In this document: piece by piece, positions 10,350 through 18,371 of the stretch
How the letters are laid out: the number at the start of each line of letters is the position of its first letter
How positions within the stretch are numbered: the stretch's first letter is position 1
Source: JBDHWG01 sp039810085
GTDB taxonomy: Bacteria; Chloroflexota; Anaerolineae; Epilineales; JAHCIE01
Length of the DNA stretch: 64,000 bases
Direction: 5' to 3'
Assembly (NCBI GenBank): GCA_039810085.1
Contig: JBDHWG010000005.1
Location: 124,001-188,000, forward strand
Notes under the pieces: generated by a model
The model's input: the letters and a program-made list of their open reading frames with translations, nothing else
Database searches by the model: none
Told to the model about the DNA's origin: nothing
Made by a program: the position numbers and the translations under genes

Positions 10350-10463
10350 GTCGTGCCGCTATCTGGCATGTAAGTTGCTTTCACTTGCCCAACGGTGTAA
10401 GAAACGTGGGGCTGATGATACAGGATAAAGGATTGGCACGCGCGTGCCGGAGGAGCATAGACA

Positions 10464-10913
10464 ATGAAGTTGGGGAAAGCGTTGGTGAGCGGATTGATTG
10501 GCGCTGTGGCATTGACGGCGGTCCATGAGACGGCGCGCCGGGTTGCGCCGAAAGCGCCGCGCATGGATGTGCTGGGGATGCGGGCGATTGCCCAGACGAT
10601 GCGCGCGGGCGGGGAGACGCCGCCCCAGCGCGACGATCTGCACACGCTGGCTCTCGCTGGTGATATCGTGGCGAATGCGGCGTACTACAGCCTGGTCGGC
10701 GTTGGCAACCCGAAGGGCGCATGGTGGCGTGGCGCAGCGCTGGGTGCTGTGGCCGGTGTGGGGGGCGTGGCGCTGCCGGGGCTGCTAGGCCTGGGGAGTG
10801 ACGCCAGCGCTCGCAGCCGCCCGACCGAGGTGATGACGGTGGCGTGGTACACCATCGGCGGCCTGGCGGCCGGCGCGGCGTACGGCGCTCTGGCCGGACA
10901 GAGTGACGATTAA
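10464..10913 (+). CDS. Small membrane protein of unknown function
   Basis: This 149-residue protein has GGAGGAG about 9 bases before its ATG. The N terminus (MKLGKALVSGLIGAVALTAV) is a single hydrophobic helix, followed by a basic, soluble segment (HETARRVAPKAPRMDVLG) and then two or three Gly/Ala-rich hydrophobic helices (around residues 65-80, 88-110 and 120-143). I do not recognise the family. It overlaps the start of uvsE by 11 bases, so the two are likely co-translated, but nothing in the sequence ties it to DNA repair. About 100 bases between the upstream terminator and this gene show no convincing promoter. Confidence 0.75.
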   Translation: MKLGKALVSGLIGAVALTAVHETARRVAPKAPRMDVLGMRAIAQTMRAGGETPPQRDDLHTLALAGDIVANAAYYSLVGVGNPKGAWWRGAALGAVAGVGGVALPGLLGLGSDASARSRPTEVMTVAWYTIGGLAAGAAYGALAGQSDD

Positions 10914-11877
10914 GAGCGTGTCCTCATCAGGCCCGACCCAGACCACGCCCCACCTGGGCCTTGTGTGCATTACGGCGTCCGAGCGCGTGCGCTACCGCAC
11001 TGTGACTCGGACGCGCCTGCTCCAGTTTGACATCGAGAAGCAGCAGGATATCCTGCGCCCGCTCTACCAGGACAACATCGTGCGGCTGAACGCGGCCATC
11101 GACTTCTGCCACGAGTGGGATATCCGACTGTATCGGCTGACGAGCCGCCTGCTGCCCTTCGCCGACGACCCCGTGGGTCAGGCGGTTCTCCCGGAGTTCC
11201 ACGCGCTCCTTGCCGAGACCGGGCAGCGCGCGACGGCGCTGGGCATCCGCGTTGTCGTGCATCCTGACCAGTTCGTCGTCCTCAACTCCGACTCGCCGGA
11301 GGTCGTCGCCAACAGCATCAAAATCCTCACCATGCACGCGCACATCCTGGACTTGCTGCGCCAGCCGCGTTCGGCGTGGGCGACGCTGGAGATTCATGGC
11401 GGGAAAGGCGACCGGGCGGCGAGACTGGTCGAGACCATCCAGGCGCTGCCGGACGGCGTGCGCTCGCGTTTGGCGCTCGAGAACGACGAGCGGGCGTATG
11501 GCGCTCAGGAGATCCTGGATGTCTGCCGAGCGGCGGGCGTGCCGATGGTCTTTGACGCCCACCACCATATCATTCACGAAGGATTGCTGGGGTATGACGA
11601 CCCTAGCATTGCCGAGATGCTGGGGCTGGCGCGCGAGACCTGGCAGCCGCCAGAATGGCAGCTCGTCCACATCTCCAACGGGCGGGGCGCGCTGGCCGAC
11701 ATCGCCCACAGCGACCTGATCGCCGTCATGCCCGAGGCTTACCGTGACGCTCCCTGGATCGAGGTCGAGGCCAAGCAGAAGGAGTTGGCTATCGCGCGCC
11801 TACGTGAGGAGTGGCTGCCTGCGCCGGCTCAGAGAACGGGGGAAAGCGTCACGCCGAGGCGGACGAGTTGGGAATAA
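10903..11877 (+). CDS. uvsE: UV damage endonuclease UvsE (TIM barrel)
   Basis: This 324-residue protein of the UVDE/UvsE family nicks DNA 5' of UV photoproducts and some other lesions. The core begins at LGLVCITASERVRYRTVTR. Recognisable metal- and DNA-binding segments are LYRLTSRLLPFADDP, VVHPDQFVVLNSDSPEVV, LEIHGGKGDR, LALENDERAYG and MVFDAHHHIIHEG, which supply the conserved His, Glu and Asp ligands of the trinuclear metal site. The GTG at 10903 overlaps the preceding gene; an in-frame GTG at 10918 is an alternative. The length is normal for the family. A hairpin terminator follows the stop. Confidence 0.93.
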   Translation: MTIKSVSSSGPTQTTPHLGLVCITASERVRYRTVTRTRLLQFDIEKQQDILRPLYQDNIVRLNAAIDFCHEWDIRLYRLTSRLLPFADDPVGQAVLPEFHALLAETGQRATALGIRVVVHPDQFVVLNSDSPEVVANSIKILTMHAHILDLLRQPRSAWATLEIHGGKGDRAARLVETIQALPDGVRSRLALENDERAYGAQEILDVCRAAGVPMVFDAHHHIIHEGLLGYDDPSIAEMLGLARETWQPPEWQLVHISNGRGALADIAHSDLIAVMPEAYRDAPWIEVEAKQKELAIARLREEWLPAPAQRTGESVTPRRTSWE

Positions 11878-11884
11878 CTGGAAA

Positions 11885-11909
11885 GGCCTCTCCACTTGCA
11901 GGAGAGGCC
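11885..11909. terminator. Hairpin between convergent genes, likely bidirectional terminator
   Basis: A perfect 9-bp stem, GGCCTCTCC (11885-11893) with GGAGAGGCC (11901-11909), has a 7-base loop. It lies just after the uvsE stop and faces a minus-strand gene. Plus-strand tail is CTTCTCT; minus-strand tail begins TTTC. Neither is a long T run, so strength is moderate. Confidence 0.7.
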
Positions 11910-11956
11910 CTTCTCTAATCGTTGTGTACTCCAGGCAGGAACGTGGCGGCGCGAGA

Positions 11957-12223
11957 CTACACCTCTTCGTCCGTCTCGCGCTGGCCCCGGGCGAAGTCTG
12001 GCTCTTCGTCGTCCTCGCCCAGCGTCCGCTCGCCGCGGGCGAAGTCGGGTCTTTCCTCGTCTGTCTTGGGCAGCGTCTCCATCCCGGCTGCGAAATCACC
12101 ACCCTCATCTTCAGGCGGCGTGGCGATGTCTTCCTCACGCTGGCCGCGCGCGAAATCGGGGCCTTCCTCGGCGGGCGGCTGAGGGGCTGACTGGCTCGTT
12201 TCAGGCTCGTGGTTGTCTGCCAT
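11957..12223 (-). CDS. Small acidic protein with four (P)DFARGqR-type repeats
   Basis: From the ATG at 12223 this is an 88-residue, strongly acidic, proline-rich protein. That start has an ideal AGGAG and lies just below a consensus promoter; a longer upstream frame (to 12328) would run through the promoter and is not favoured. The chain is built from four copies of one motif separated by acidic linkers: PDFARGQREED, GDFAAGMETLP, PDFARGERTLG and PDFARGQRETD. No hydrophobic core or known domain is seen, so it is likely disordered or a multivalent binding peptide. I know of no assigned function. Composition differs sharply from its neighbours. Confidence 0.82.
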   Translation of the reverse strand: MADNHEPETSQSAPQPPAEEGPDFARGQREEDIATPPEDEGGDFAAGMETLPKTDEERPDFARGERTLGEDDEEPDFARGQRETDEEV

Positions 12224-12247
12224 GTTGTTCTCCTGTGGGTTCCATAC

Positions 12248-12276
12248 ACTATATCTGGGGTGAAGACCTGTGTCAA
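12248..12276 (-). promoter_or_regulatory. Near-consensus housekeeping sigma promoter for the acidic repeat gene
   Basis: On the minus strand TTGACA (plus bases 12271-12276), a 17-base spacer and TATAGT (12248-12253). Transcription would start near 12241, giving a leader of about 18 bases that holds the AGGAG ribosome site. Confidence 0.85.
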
Positions 12277-12332
12277 AGCGTGGGGTCGCGCCACGTCTAT
12301 ATTGTATCGAACCGTGAAGGGATGGCAAACCC

Positions 12333-13193
12333 TTATGCTCTTCGTTTCTCCAGCGGCGTGTCCGACAGGAAGTGAAAGGTCGTCTCGCATAGCTCGACTG
12401 CCCGTTCCATCATGATCGCGTGCTTGGCGCGCTGGATGACGAACAGTTCCCCATGCCTGAAGAGCCGCGCCGCCATGCGCGCCTCGCTCACGCTGATGAC
12501 CGGGTCGTGGTCGCCGATAATGATGGCCGTCGGATGGGCTATTCGTTGCGCCATGCTCCACACATCGATGTCGAACATGCTCAAGGTGTGGCTGAGGGAC
12601 GTTTCTTCGTCGCACACCCTGGCCGACGGCAAGATGACCTCCTCGAAGAACCACGGATTGTACTCATAGAACGCCGTCTGCCGCGTGATCCAGTAGTTAT
12701 ACCAGCGCGTTTTGTGGGCGCGGGAGATAATGGACAGGAGGGGCCGGTGTTCGAGGGTGGTTCGGATGCTCCATCGCAGCAGGCGGCGGTTCGGGCCGTC
12801 GCGCAGGAGGGAGAACGGCGGCGAGACGAGCACGAGCTTGCCGACGCGCTGGGGGTAGCGGTCGGCGAAGAGCAGCGCAGAGACCGCGCCCATGGACTGT
12901 CCCATGAGGTGAATCGGTCCCTCGATGGCGAGTTCGTCCACGGCCTCCGCCAGCGCCACATTGAACGCCTCCAAAGTATTGCTGTTGTGCAGCGCCTCGC
13001 TGTGCTGCCAGCCCGGCATGTCGAAGGCATAGAGCCGAAAGCCGTGCGTTGTCTGAATCACGGATAGGATATGCTCCCAGAAGCCAGCCCAGCCGTGTAT
13101 GAGCACGAGAGCCTGTCCCTCGCCGCATACCGTGTAGCTGAGCGTCGAGTCGCCGACGACAACCGTCTGGCGCTGCATCTCTGTCGAGGACAT
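12333..13193 (-). CDS. Alpha/beta-fold hydrolase
   Basis: This 286-residue enzyme has the complete catalytic set of the alpha/beta hydrolase fold: oxyanion segment LVLIHGWAGFWEH, nucleophile elbow GQSMG, acid in IIIGDHDPVIS and base in RAKHAIMMERA. A cap region rich in Trp, Tyr and Phe (TRWYNYWITRQTAFYEYNPWFF) covers the site, suggesting a hydrophobic or lipid-like substrate. Start chosen at 13193, with AAGGAG five bases upstream; an ATG at 13211 would overlap the previous gene and lacks a good ribosome site. It follows the glycerophosphodiesterase gene by 10 bases in the same direction, so a shared role in lipid turnover is plausible but inferred. Confidence 0.85.
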   Translation of the reverse strand: MSSTEMQRQTVVVGDSTLSYTVCGEGQALVLIHGWAGFWEHILSVIQTTHGFRLYAFDMPGWQHSEALHNSNTLEAFNVALAEAVDELAIEGPIHLMGQSMGAVSALLFADRYPQRVGKLVLVSPPFSLLRDGPNRRLLRWSIRTTLEHRPLLSIISRAHKTRWYNYWITRQTAFYEYNPWFFEEVILPSARVCDEETSLSHTLSMFDIDVWSMAQRIAHPTAIIIGDHDPVISVSEARMAARLFRHGELFVIQRAKHAIMMERAVELCETTFHFLSDTPLEKRRA

Positions 13194-13203
13194 CGCAACT
13201 CCT

Positions 13204-13959
13204 TCAACCAACGGCTCCTGTGGCGGCGAGCTTGTCGATCTGGGCGCGCAGCGCCGCCGGGTTGTTGCTCATGATGGCGTCCACGCCCAGTTGCAGGTAG
13301 CGCGTGAGCCGCTTCTCCGGCCGCGGGTCCAGCGGACAGACCCATTGGCCGCGACGATGGGCGTGGGCCACATAGCCTGGATTGACATACAGAACGGGCC
13401 AGAACGGCCCAAGAATCTGCGCGTGCTTCACAGGCAGTAGCTCTAGAACCGAGATGTAGCCGATCGGGAACGACGGGCATACGCGAAGAACAGTGTCGAG
13501 CCGCCGCCGGTCGAAGGCGAGGGCTACAATCTGCTGGCGCTCAATGCGGTTTTCGACCTGCCGCACGAGCTTGACAGCCCACCCCTCCTGAGCGAAACGC
13601 GGGTCCTTGAGTTCCACGGCGAGCATGACAGTCATCGGTATCGCGTCCAGCGTCTGGGCCAGGGTCGGGATGCGCTGGTCGTGCCACTGCGCCCCGAGGC
13701 GCGAGCGGATGGGTAGCGAAGTTACATCTTGCACGGTCATCTGGTTGATACGGCCCGGTTGGCCCGTCATGCGCTTCACCGTCGCATCGTGGTGGCATAC
13801 CAACTCGCCGTCGCCGGTGAACCACAGATCAGTCTCGATGATGTCGGCGCCGGCCTCGACGGCGGTTGTGAACGCCGCCAACGTGTTCTCCGGCGCTACG
13901 TCGGACGCGCCCCGGTGGGCGAGGATATATGGCTTTGGGCGGTCAAATAAAGGATGCAT
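13204..13959 (-). CDS. Glycerophosphodiester phosphodiesterase
   Basis: This 251-residue protein hydrolyses glycerophosphodiesters to glycerol 3-phosphate and an alcohol. It carries the family signature in order: AHRGASDVAPENTLAAF, the metal and catalytic residues in IIETDLWFTGDGELVCHHDATVKRMT, ELKDPR near residue 118, and a C-terminal DAIMSNNPAALR. There is no signal peptide, so it is cytoplasmic (UgpQ-like). GGGGGGAAG precedes the ATG. It is first in a two-gene minus-strand unit with the hydrolase. Confidence 0.92.
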   Translation of the reverse strand: MHPLFDRPKPYILAHRGASDVAPENTLAAFTTAVEAGADIIETDLWFTGDGELVCHHDATVKRMTGQPGRINQMTVQDVTSLPIRSRLGAQWHDQRIPTLAQTLDAIPMTVMLAVELKDPRFAQEGWAVKLVRQVENRIERQQIVALAFDRRRLDTVLRVCPSFPIGYISVLELLPVKHAQILGPFWPVLYVNPGYVAHAHRRGQWVCPLDPRPEKRLTRYLQLGVDAIMSNNPAALRAQIDKLAATGAVG

Positions 13960-14040
13960 TCTTCCCCCCAGACGGCCTGTTGCGCCACATTCACAAGCCG
14001 GACGACATCATCGCGCGCAAAAAGCAGGCCAGCGTTGAAG

Positions 14041-14070
14041 AGAGCCAGGGCGCTATCCTTGGCTCTTTTC
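14041..14070 (+). other. Terminator-like hairpin in a divergent intergenic region
   Basis: AGAGCCAGGG (14041-14050) pairs with CCTTGGCTCT (14057-14066) with one G-T wobble and is followed by TTTC, which looks like a plus-strand terminator although no plus-strand gene is seen upstream. The right arm overlaps a possible promoter for the next gene (TTGGCT 14059-14064, 18-base spacer, TACAAT 14083-14088), so the hairpin could instead act on initiation. Confidence 0.4.
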
Positions 14071-14133
14071 TGTTACTCAGGTTACAATTCGCACAGTGAC
14101 CGTCCAAGTTCCTACAAGAGGATCATCCCGTCT

Positions 14134-14988
14134 ATGTCCACCATTTTTGTCACCGGCGCGACCGGCAACGTCGGCTCGGAAGTCGTGCGCTTGCTTGCGC
14201 AGGACGGAGCGAGCGTTCGCGCCGCTATCTTTCCAACGCAGAAACCACGGGACATGTTCGACGGGAATGTCGAGACCGTCCCGTTCGACTTTGGGGATAA
14301 ATCAACACACGTTCCGGCCCTCGACGGCGTCACCAAGCTGTTCCTCATGCGTCCGCCAGCCATCTCGGATACCGCCCGCTACATTGACCCGGTCATCGCG
14401 CAGGCGCGGGCGTCGGGCGTATCCCAGATCGTGTTCCTGTCGCTGCTGGGCGCGGAGAAGAACCCGGTCGTGCCCCACGCCGGCATCGAGAAGTCCATTC
14501 TGGCGTCCGGCATCCCCTACACCTTCCTTCGGCCATCGTTCTTCATGCAGAATCTCTCGACGACGCACTGCGCCGATATCAAGGAGTACGGGCAGATCTA
14601 CGTGCCGGCCGGCAAGGGCAAGACGAGCTTCATTGACGTGCGCGACATCGCTGCCGTCGCCGCCAAGACACTGATTGAGGACGGACACGAGAACAAGGCG
14701 TACCCGTTGACGGGCGACGTCGCCCTGGATTACACCCAGGTCGCCGTCATCTTCAGCGCAGTGCTGGGCAGGCGCATCACCTACCCCAACCCGTCCATCC
14801 TGGCGTTTGTCCGACGGATGCGGCAGCGCGGCTTGAACTGGAGCTACATCGGCGTGATGATCGGCATCTACACCACGGCCAAGCTCGGCCTGGCCGCTAG
14901 CGTCACGCCGGACGCGCGTACCCTGCTCGGCCGCCCGACCATCACCATCCAGCAATTCGTGCAGGATTACCGCGACTGCTGGCTCTGA
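14134..14988 (+). CDS. NmrA-like NAD(P)-binding SDR protein
   Basis: This 284-residue protein begins FVTGATGNVGSEVVRLLAQ, the Gly-rich dinucleotide-binding loop of atypical (NmrA/SDR-a) proteins, right after the start codon. The ATG at 14134 is used because the fold starts there, although the frame is open upstream to 13954. Later segments such as PYTFLRPSFFMQNL, TSFIDVRDIAAVAAKTL and NKAYPLTGDVALDYTQVA match quinone-reductase-like or NmrA-type members. Without a Tyr-x-x-x-Lys pair it may be a redox sensor rather than an enzyme. It is convergent with an MDR oxidoreductase 17 bases away. Confidence 0.87.
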   Translation: MSTIFVTGATGNVGSEVVRLLAQDGASVRAAIFPTQKPRDMFDGNVETVPFDFGDKSTHVPALDGVTKLFLMRPPAISDTARYIDPVIAQARASGVSQIVFLSLLGAEKNPVVPHAGIEKSILASGIPYTFLRPSFFMQNLSTTHCADIKEYGQIYVPAGKGKTSFIDVRDIAAVAAKTLIEDGHENKAYPLTGDVALDYTQVAVIFSAVLGRRITYPNPSILAFVRRMRQRGLNWSYIGVMIGIYTTAKLGLAASVTPDARTLLGRPTITIQQFVQDYRDCWL

Positions 14989-15005
14989 GGGAGGTGCGGA
15001 AGCTG

Positions 15006-15992
15006 TTATTTGTCGTCGGGCACGACGGTGATGACGACCTTGCCTCGAGCGTGCCCGGCGCCGAGGTAGCGCAGGGCATCAGGAACCTGGGCCAGAGGGA
15101 AGCGCTTGTCGATCACCGGCTTGACCTTGCCTGCTTCGATCAGCCCCTTGACGACGATAAGGTCCTGCTGGTTCGCCTTCGCCGATAGGCCGCCCATCTT
15201 CCTCTCACTGCCAATGGACATGAGAGGCCCCAGGAGCAGGGCCTGGAACATTTGGGACGGTTGGCCGCCGACCATGACGTAGGTGCCCTTCGGCGCTAGG
15301 GCACGGCGGTAGTCGGAAATCGAGCGATCACCGTTGGCGGCAAAGATCAGGTCGTACTGCTGCCCGCTCTTCGTGAAGTCTTCCTGTGTGTAGTCGATGA
15401 CCTGGTCCGCGCCGAGGGAGCGCGCCTGCTCCACGTTCCGGCTGCTGCACACGGCAGTGACGTGCGCGCCGAATGCCTTGGCAATCTGCACCGCGAACGT
15501 CCCCACCCCGCCGGACGCCCCATTGATGAGAACCTTCCGCCCCGGCTGAATGTGCCCCTGGTCGCGCAGGCCCTGGAGCGCAGTCACGGCGGCTAGAGGA
15601 ACAGCCGCGGCTTCCTCGAAAGAGAGATTGGCTGGCTTCAGCGCGACGGCGCGTTCTGGAACGGCGACATACTCGGCAAAGCTGCCGAAACCATAGAGCG
15701 CGATATCCCCGTACACCTCGTCGCCTGAGCGAAACTGCTTGACGCCCGCGCCAACAGCCTCGACCACCCCGGCAATATCGGCACCCAGGATGGGATGTTT
15801 GGGCTTGCGCAGGCCGCCGACCATCACGCGAACCAGGAATATGTCGGCGGTGAGGAGATGCCAGTCGGCCGCGTTGACGGAGGCCGCGTGGATTTTGACT
15901 AGAATTTCATCGTCCTTGGGGGTTGGCTTCTCCGCGTCTGTGAGTTGAAGGACATCTGGCGACCCGTACTGTGTATAGACGATAGCTTTCAT
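15006..15992 (-). CDS. Zinc-less MDR-family NAD(P)H quinone-type oxidoreductase
   Basis: This 328-residue medium-chain dehydrogenase/reductase has GADIAGVVEAVGAGVKQF in the N-terminal GroES-like domain and the nucleotide-binding loop INGASGGVGTFAVQIAKAFGA. The catalytic zinc Cys of alcohol dehydrogenases is replaced (SVNAADWHLL), as in quinone oxidoreductases. Typical family length. GAGAGGA lies upstream of the ATG. An inverted repeat just upstream overlaps a possible promoter, suggesting control by a TetR-like repressor encoded elsewhere. Substrate unknown. Confidence 0.88.
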   Translation of the reverse strand: MKAIVYTQYGSPDVLQLTDAEKPTPKDDEILVKIHAASVNAADWHLLTADIFLVRVMVGGLRKPKHPILGADIAGVVEAVGAGVKQFRSGDEVYGDIALYGFGSFAEYVAVPERAVALKPANLSFEEAAAVPLAAVTALQGLRDQGHIQPGRKVLINGASGGVGTFAVQIAKAFGAHVTAVCSSRNVEQARSLGADQVIDYTQEDFTKSGQQYDLIFAANGDRSISDYRRALAPKGTYVMVGGQPSQMFQALLLGPLMSIGSERKMGGLSAKANQQDLIVVKGLIEAGKVKPVIDKRFPLAQVPDALRYLGAGHARGKVVITVVPDDK

Positions 15993-16028
15993 GAGGATCC
16001 TCTCGGAGTGTCTTGTATTGCGCGTATC

Positions 16029-16040
16029 TAGACTTGTCTA
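16029..16040. promoter_or_regulatory. Inverted repeat TAGAC-TT-GTCTA, possible repressor operator
   Basis: TAGAC (16029-16033) and GTCTA (16036-16040) form a short dyad in the region upstream of the MDR gene. On the minus strand it overlaps a weak -35 (TAGACA) placed 17 bases from TACAAG. Dyads of this form are common TetR-family operators; the assignment is inferred. Confidence 0.35.
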
Positions 16041-16164
16041 CAGACGCTCGCCTGTAAGGTTACATCGTCATCGGAAAGCGCGCAAGCGAGCCAATTTCGC
16101 CAAAGTGAGTACAATTGCTGCTACTCTGCTCCTATTATCCAGTCCATAGCTTTGAGGAACACCT

Positions 16165-17028
16165 ATGCTCTTCGCGCCCCCTGACCGCCTCTTATTCGGC
16201 ACATCCGGCGTGCCCGACTCTTCCCCTAAGCCCAGCTCCGAGGCCGGCATCATCCGCACCCGCGAGTTGGGCCTGGGCTGCATGGAGATGGCGATGGTCC
16301 AGAAGGTGACCATCACCGAGCCGACAGCGGCCAAGGTGCGCGCCACGGCTGAGCGCGAGGGCATCGCCCTGAGCATCCACGCGCCGTACTACATCAACCT
16401 CAACAGCAAGGACCCGCAGAAGCTCGCCGACAGCCAGGTTCGCGTCCTGGCGGCGGCGCGGGCGGGCGACTGGACCGGCGCGCGCAACATCGTCCTGCAC
16501 ATCGCCTTCTACCACGACAACACGCCCGCCGAGACAACGGCCATCATTCGCGACAACCTGGCGCCCGTGATGGCGACGCTCAAGGCCGAAGGCTCCCAGG
16601 TCGTGCTGCGCCCTGAGACGATGGGCAAGCTCAGCCAGTGGGGGGACCTGGACGAGACGCTCGATCTGTGCGCGGCCCTGCCTGGGCTACAGCCGTGCAT
16701 CGACTTCGCCCATCTTCACGCTCGCCACGGGCGTGACAACACCTACGACGAGTTCCTGTCCATTCTCGACCGCGTCGGCGACCGCCTCGGCGAGCATGCC
16801 CTGCGCGACCTGCACATCCACATCTCCGGCATCGCCTATGGCCCCAAGGGCGAGCAGCACCACCTGACCTTCGCCGACGCCGACTTCAACTACCGCGACT
16901 GCCTGCGCGCCTTGCGCGACCGCAACTGCGCCGGACTGGTGGTGGGCGAAAGCCCGGCGCGCGAGCTGGATGTCATCTTCCTCAAGAACGTCTGGCAAGA
17001 GGTGCTCGACGAGCGCGACATGGGATGA
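16165..17028 (+). CDS. DNase IV-like AP endonuclease (AP endonuclease family 2)
   Basis: This 287-residue TIM-barrel protein resembles endonuclease IV, which cleaves abasic sites in base-excision repair. Conserved metal-ligand positions are recognisable: LSIHAPYYINL, IVLHIAFYHD, VVLRPETMGK, PCIDFAHLHARHG, DLHIHISGIAYGPKGEQHH and VVGESPARELD. The LHIHISG/GPKGEQHHLTF form is closer to archaeal-type members than to E. coli Nfo. TTTGAGGAA precedes the ATG at 16165. The gene stands alone; a sugar-phosphate isomerase-like activity cannot be excluded on fold alone. Confidence 0.85.
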   Translation: MLFAPPDRLLFGTSGVPDSSPKPSSEAGIIRTRELGLGCMEMAMVQKVTITEPTAAKVRATAEREGIALSIHAPYYINLNSKDPQKLADSQVRVLAAARAGDWTGARNIVLHIAFYHDNTPAETTAIIRDNLAPVMATLKAEGSQVVLRPETMGKLSQWGDLDETLDLCAALPGLQPCIDFAHLHARHGRDNTYDEFLSILDRVGDRLGEHALRDLHIHISGIAYGPKGEQHHLTFADADFNYRDCLRALRDRNCAGLVVGESPARELDVIFLKNVWQEVLDERDMG

Positions 17029-17035
17029 AGAGTAA

Positions 17036-17109
17036 AGCAACGCAGAGACGCAAAGGCGCAGAGGATAAGATGTCTGTCTTGCTCTGCGTCTCTGCGCCTC
17101 TGCGTTGTT
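17036..17109. repeat. Imperfect inverted repeat of a GCAGAGRCGCARAGGCGCAG-type mini-element
   Basis: Two ~28-base arms (17036-17063 and 17082-17109) can fold on each other with a few mismatches around an 18-base loop. Each arm is internally repetitive (cgcagag units). It fills most of the gap between two genes and looks like a dispersed, non-coding intergenic repeat of the kind found in many environmental genomes. Confidence 0.75.
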
Positions 17110-17135
17110 AATCGGGTCTTAGGGAGGAGGACGGC

Positions 17136-18281
17136 ATGGCGACATCGGATGTGGTCATCATCGGCGGCGGGGTCATCGGCACGAGCGTGGCGTGGCACCT
17201 GGCGAAGCTCGGCTGCACCGACGTGACGCTGCTGGAGCGCGACGTCAGCCTGAGCGCCGGATCGACCGGGCGCTCGGTCGGCGGCATCCGCCACGGCTTC
17301 TCCACCGCCGTCAACGTCCGTCTCTCCCTGGCGAGCAGCGCCCAATTCCGCCGCTTCACTGAGGACACCGGTTCCCCGGCCCACTTCGTCTGGAACGGCT
17401 ACCTGTTCCTCCTGGATAACGCGGATGATCTGCGCGTGTTCGAGCGCGAGGTGGCGATGCAGCAGAGCCTCGGCGTCCAGGGCGTGCGGCTGCTCACGCC
17501 CGGCGACATCAAGGCCATCGTTCCGCAGATCATCGTAGACGACCTCGTCGGGGGAACCATCTGTATGAGCGATGGCGTCGGCGACCCGTACTCCATCTGC
17601 CAGGGCTACGCTGCATCTGCGCGGGGGATGGGGGTGCGGGTGCGCACTGGCGTGGCCGTGACCGGCATCCGTGTCGAGGGCGGCAAAGTAGCGGCGGTGG
17701 ACACCTCGGAGGGGCCAATCCTGTGTCGCTGGGTCGTCAACTGCGCCGGGCCGTGGTCCGCCGACATTGGACGCATGGCCGGCGTCGAGTTGCCCATCGT
17801 GCCGCTCAAGCGCCAGGTGTATATCACCGACCGCTTTGATGGCCTTGCCCCGGACGTGCCGATGACCATCGACTTCGGGCCGTCGTTCTACTTCCGGCGT
17901 GAGGGCGCGGGCATCGTTTTCGGCATGACCAACAAGGCCCAGCCGCCGGGGTTCGATCTCACAGTCGATTCCGGTTGGCTGGGCGTCACCATCGAGCAGG
18001 CGCTACGCCGCGTCCCCGTTCTAGCCGAGGCACGGGTGATGCGCGGCTGGGCAGGTCTCTACGACACTACGCCGGATGGCAACCCGATCCTCGGCGCGGC
18101 GCCGGATGTAAGTGGCTTCCTCGTCGCGGCGGGCTTCTCCGGCCACGGCTTCATGCACAGCCCGGCGACGGGACAGGTTATCGCCGAAATGATCGTCGGG
18201 CAGGAGCCGTTCATCGACGTGAGCGAGCTGTCCATCGGCCGCTTCAGCCAGGCAGTGCATGGCGAGCATAACGTCATCTGA
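17136..18281 (+). CDS. FAD-dependent oxidoreductase of the DAO / sarcosine-oxidase-beta type
   Basis: This 381-residue flavoprotein starts with a dinucleotide-binding motif, VVIIGGGVIGTSVAWHLAKL, and the acidic ribose-binding residue in LLERD. The segment SAGSTGRSVGGIRHGFST is where DAO-family members contact FAD. C-terminal GLYDTTPDGNPILGAAPDVSG and AAGFSGHGFMHSPATGQVIAE are the hallmark of sarcosine oxidase beta and dimethylglycine dehydrogenase-like proteins. It would oxidise a secondary or N-methylated amine; the substrate is not decided by sequence. A strong GGGAGGAGG precedes the ATG. The next gene is a one-carbon enzyme, which would suit a demethylating role, but that gene has its own promoter. 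Confidence 0.88.
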   Translation: MATSDVVIIGGGVIGTSVAWHLAKLGCTDVTLLERDVSLSAGSTGRSVGGIRHGFSTAVNVRLSLASSAQFRRFTEDTGSPAHFVWNGYLFLLDNADDLRVFEREVAMQQSLGVQGVRLLTPGDIKAIVPQIIVDDLVGGTICMSDGVGDPYSICQGYAASARGMGVRVRTGVAVTGIRVEGGKVAAVDTSEGPILCRWVVNCAGPWSADIGRMAGVELPIVPLKRQVYITDRFDGLAPDVPMTIDFGPSFYFRREGAGIVFGMTNKAQPPGFDLTVDSGWLGVTIEQALRRVPVLAEARVMRGWAGLYDTTPDGNPILGAAPDVSGFLVAAGFSGHGFMHSPATGQVIAEMIVGQEPFIDVSELSIGRFSQAVHGEHNVI

Positions 18282-18290
18282 CCGCCCGTC

Positions 18291-18319
18291 TGGACGGTTG
18301 CGGAGTGGCTGGCTATAAT
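18291..18319 (+). promoter_or_regulatory. Promoter of the homocysteine methyltransferase/MTHFR gene
   Basis: TGGACG (18291-18296), 17-base spacer, and a perfect TATAAT (18314-18319). The predicted leader is about 45 bases; no riboswitch-like structure fits in it. Confidence 0.7.
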
Positions 18320-18371
18320 TTCGCTGTGTGACATGCGCACCACGAACGTCTATGCCCCATTTGAGGTTTAC

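Noticed and set aside
8162..10645. Long open frame on the minus strand opposite the Agl23-NHL gene
   Set aside because: It runs antisense to a clear family protein, its translation is Arg/Val/Asp-rich without any domain, and long antisense frames are expected in GC-rich DNA.
13935..14101. Short plus-strand frame (FFPPDGLLRHIHKPDD...) between the GDPD and NmrA-like genes
   Set aside because: The only possible start is TTG without a ribosome site, it overlaps the GDPD start and it has no recognisable family.
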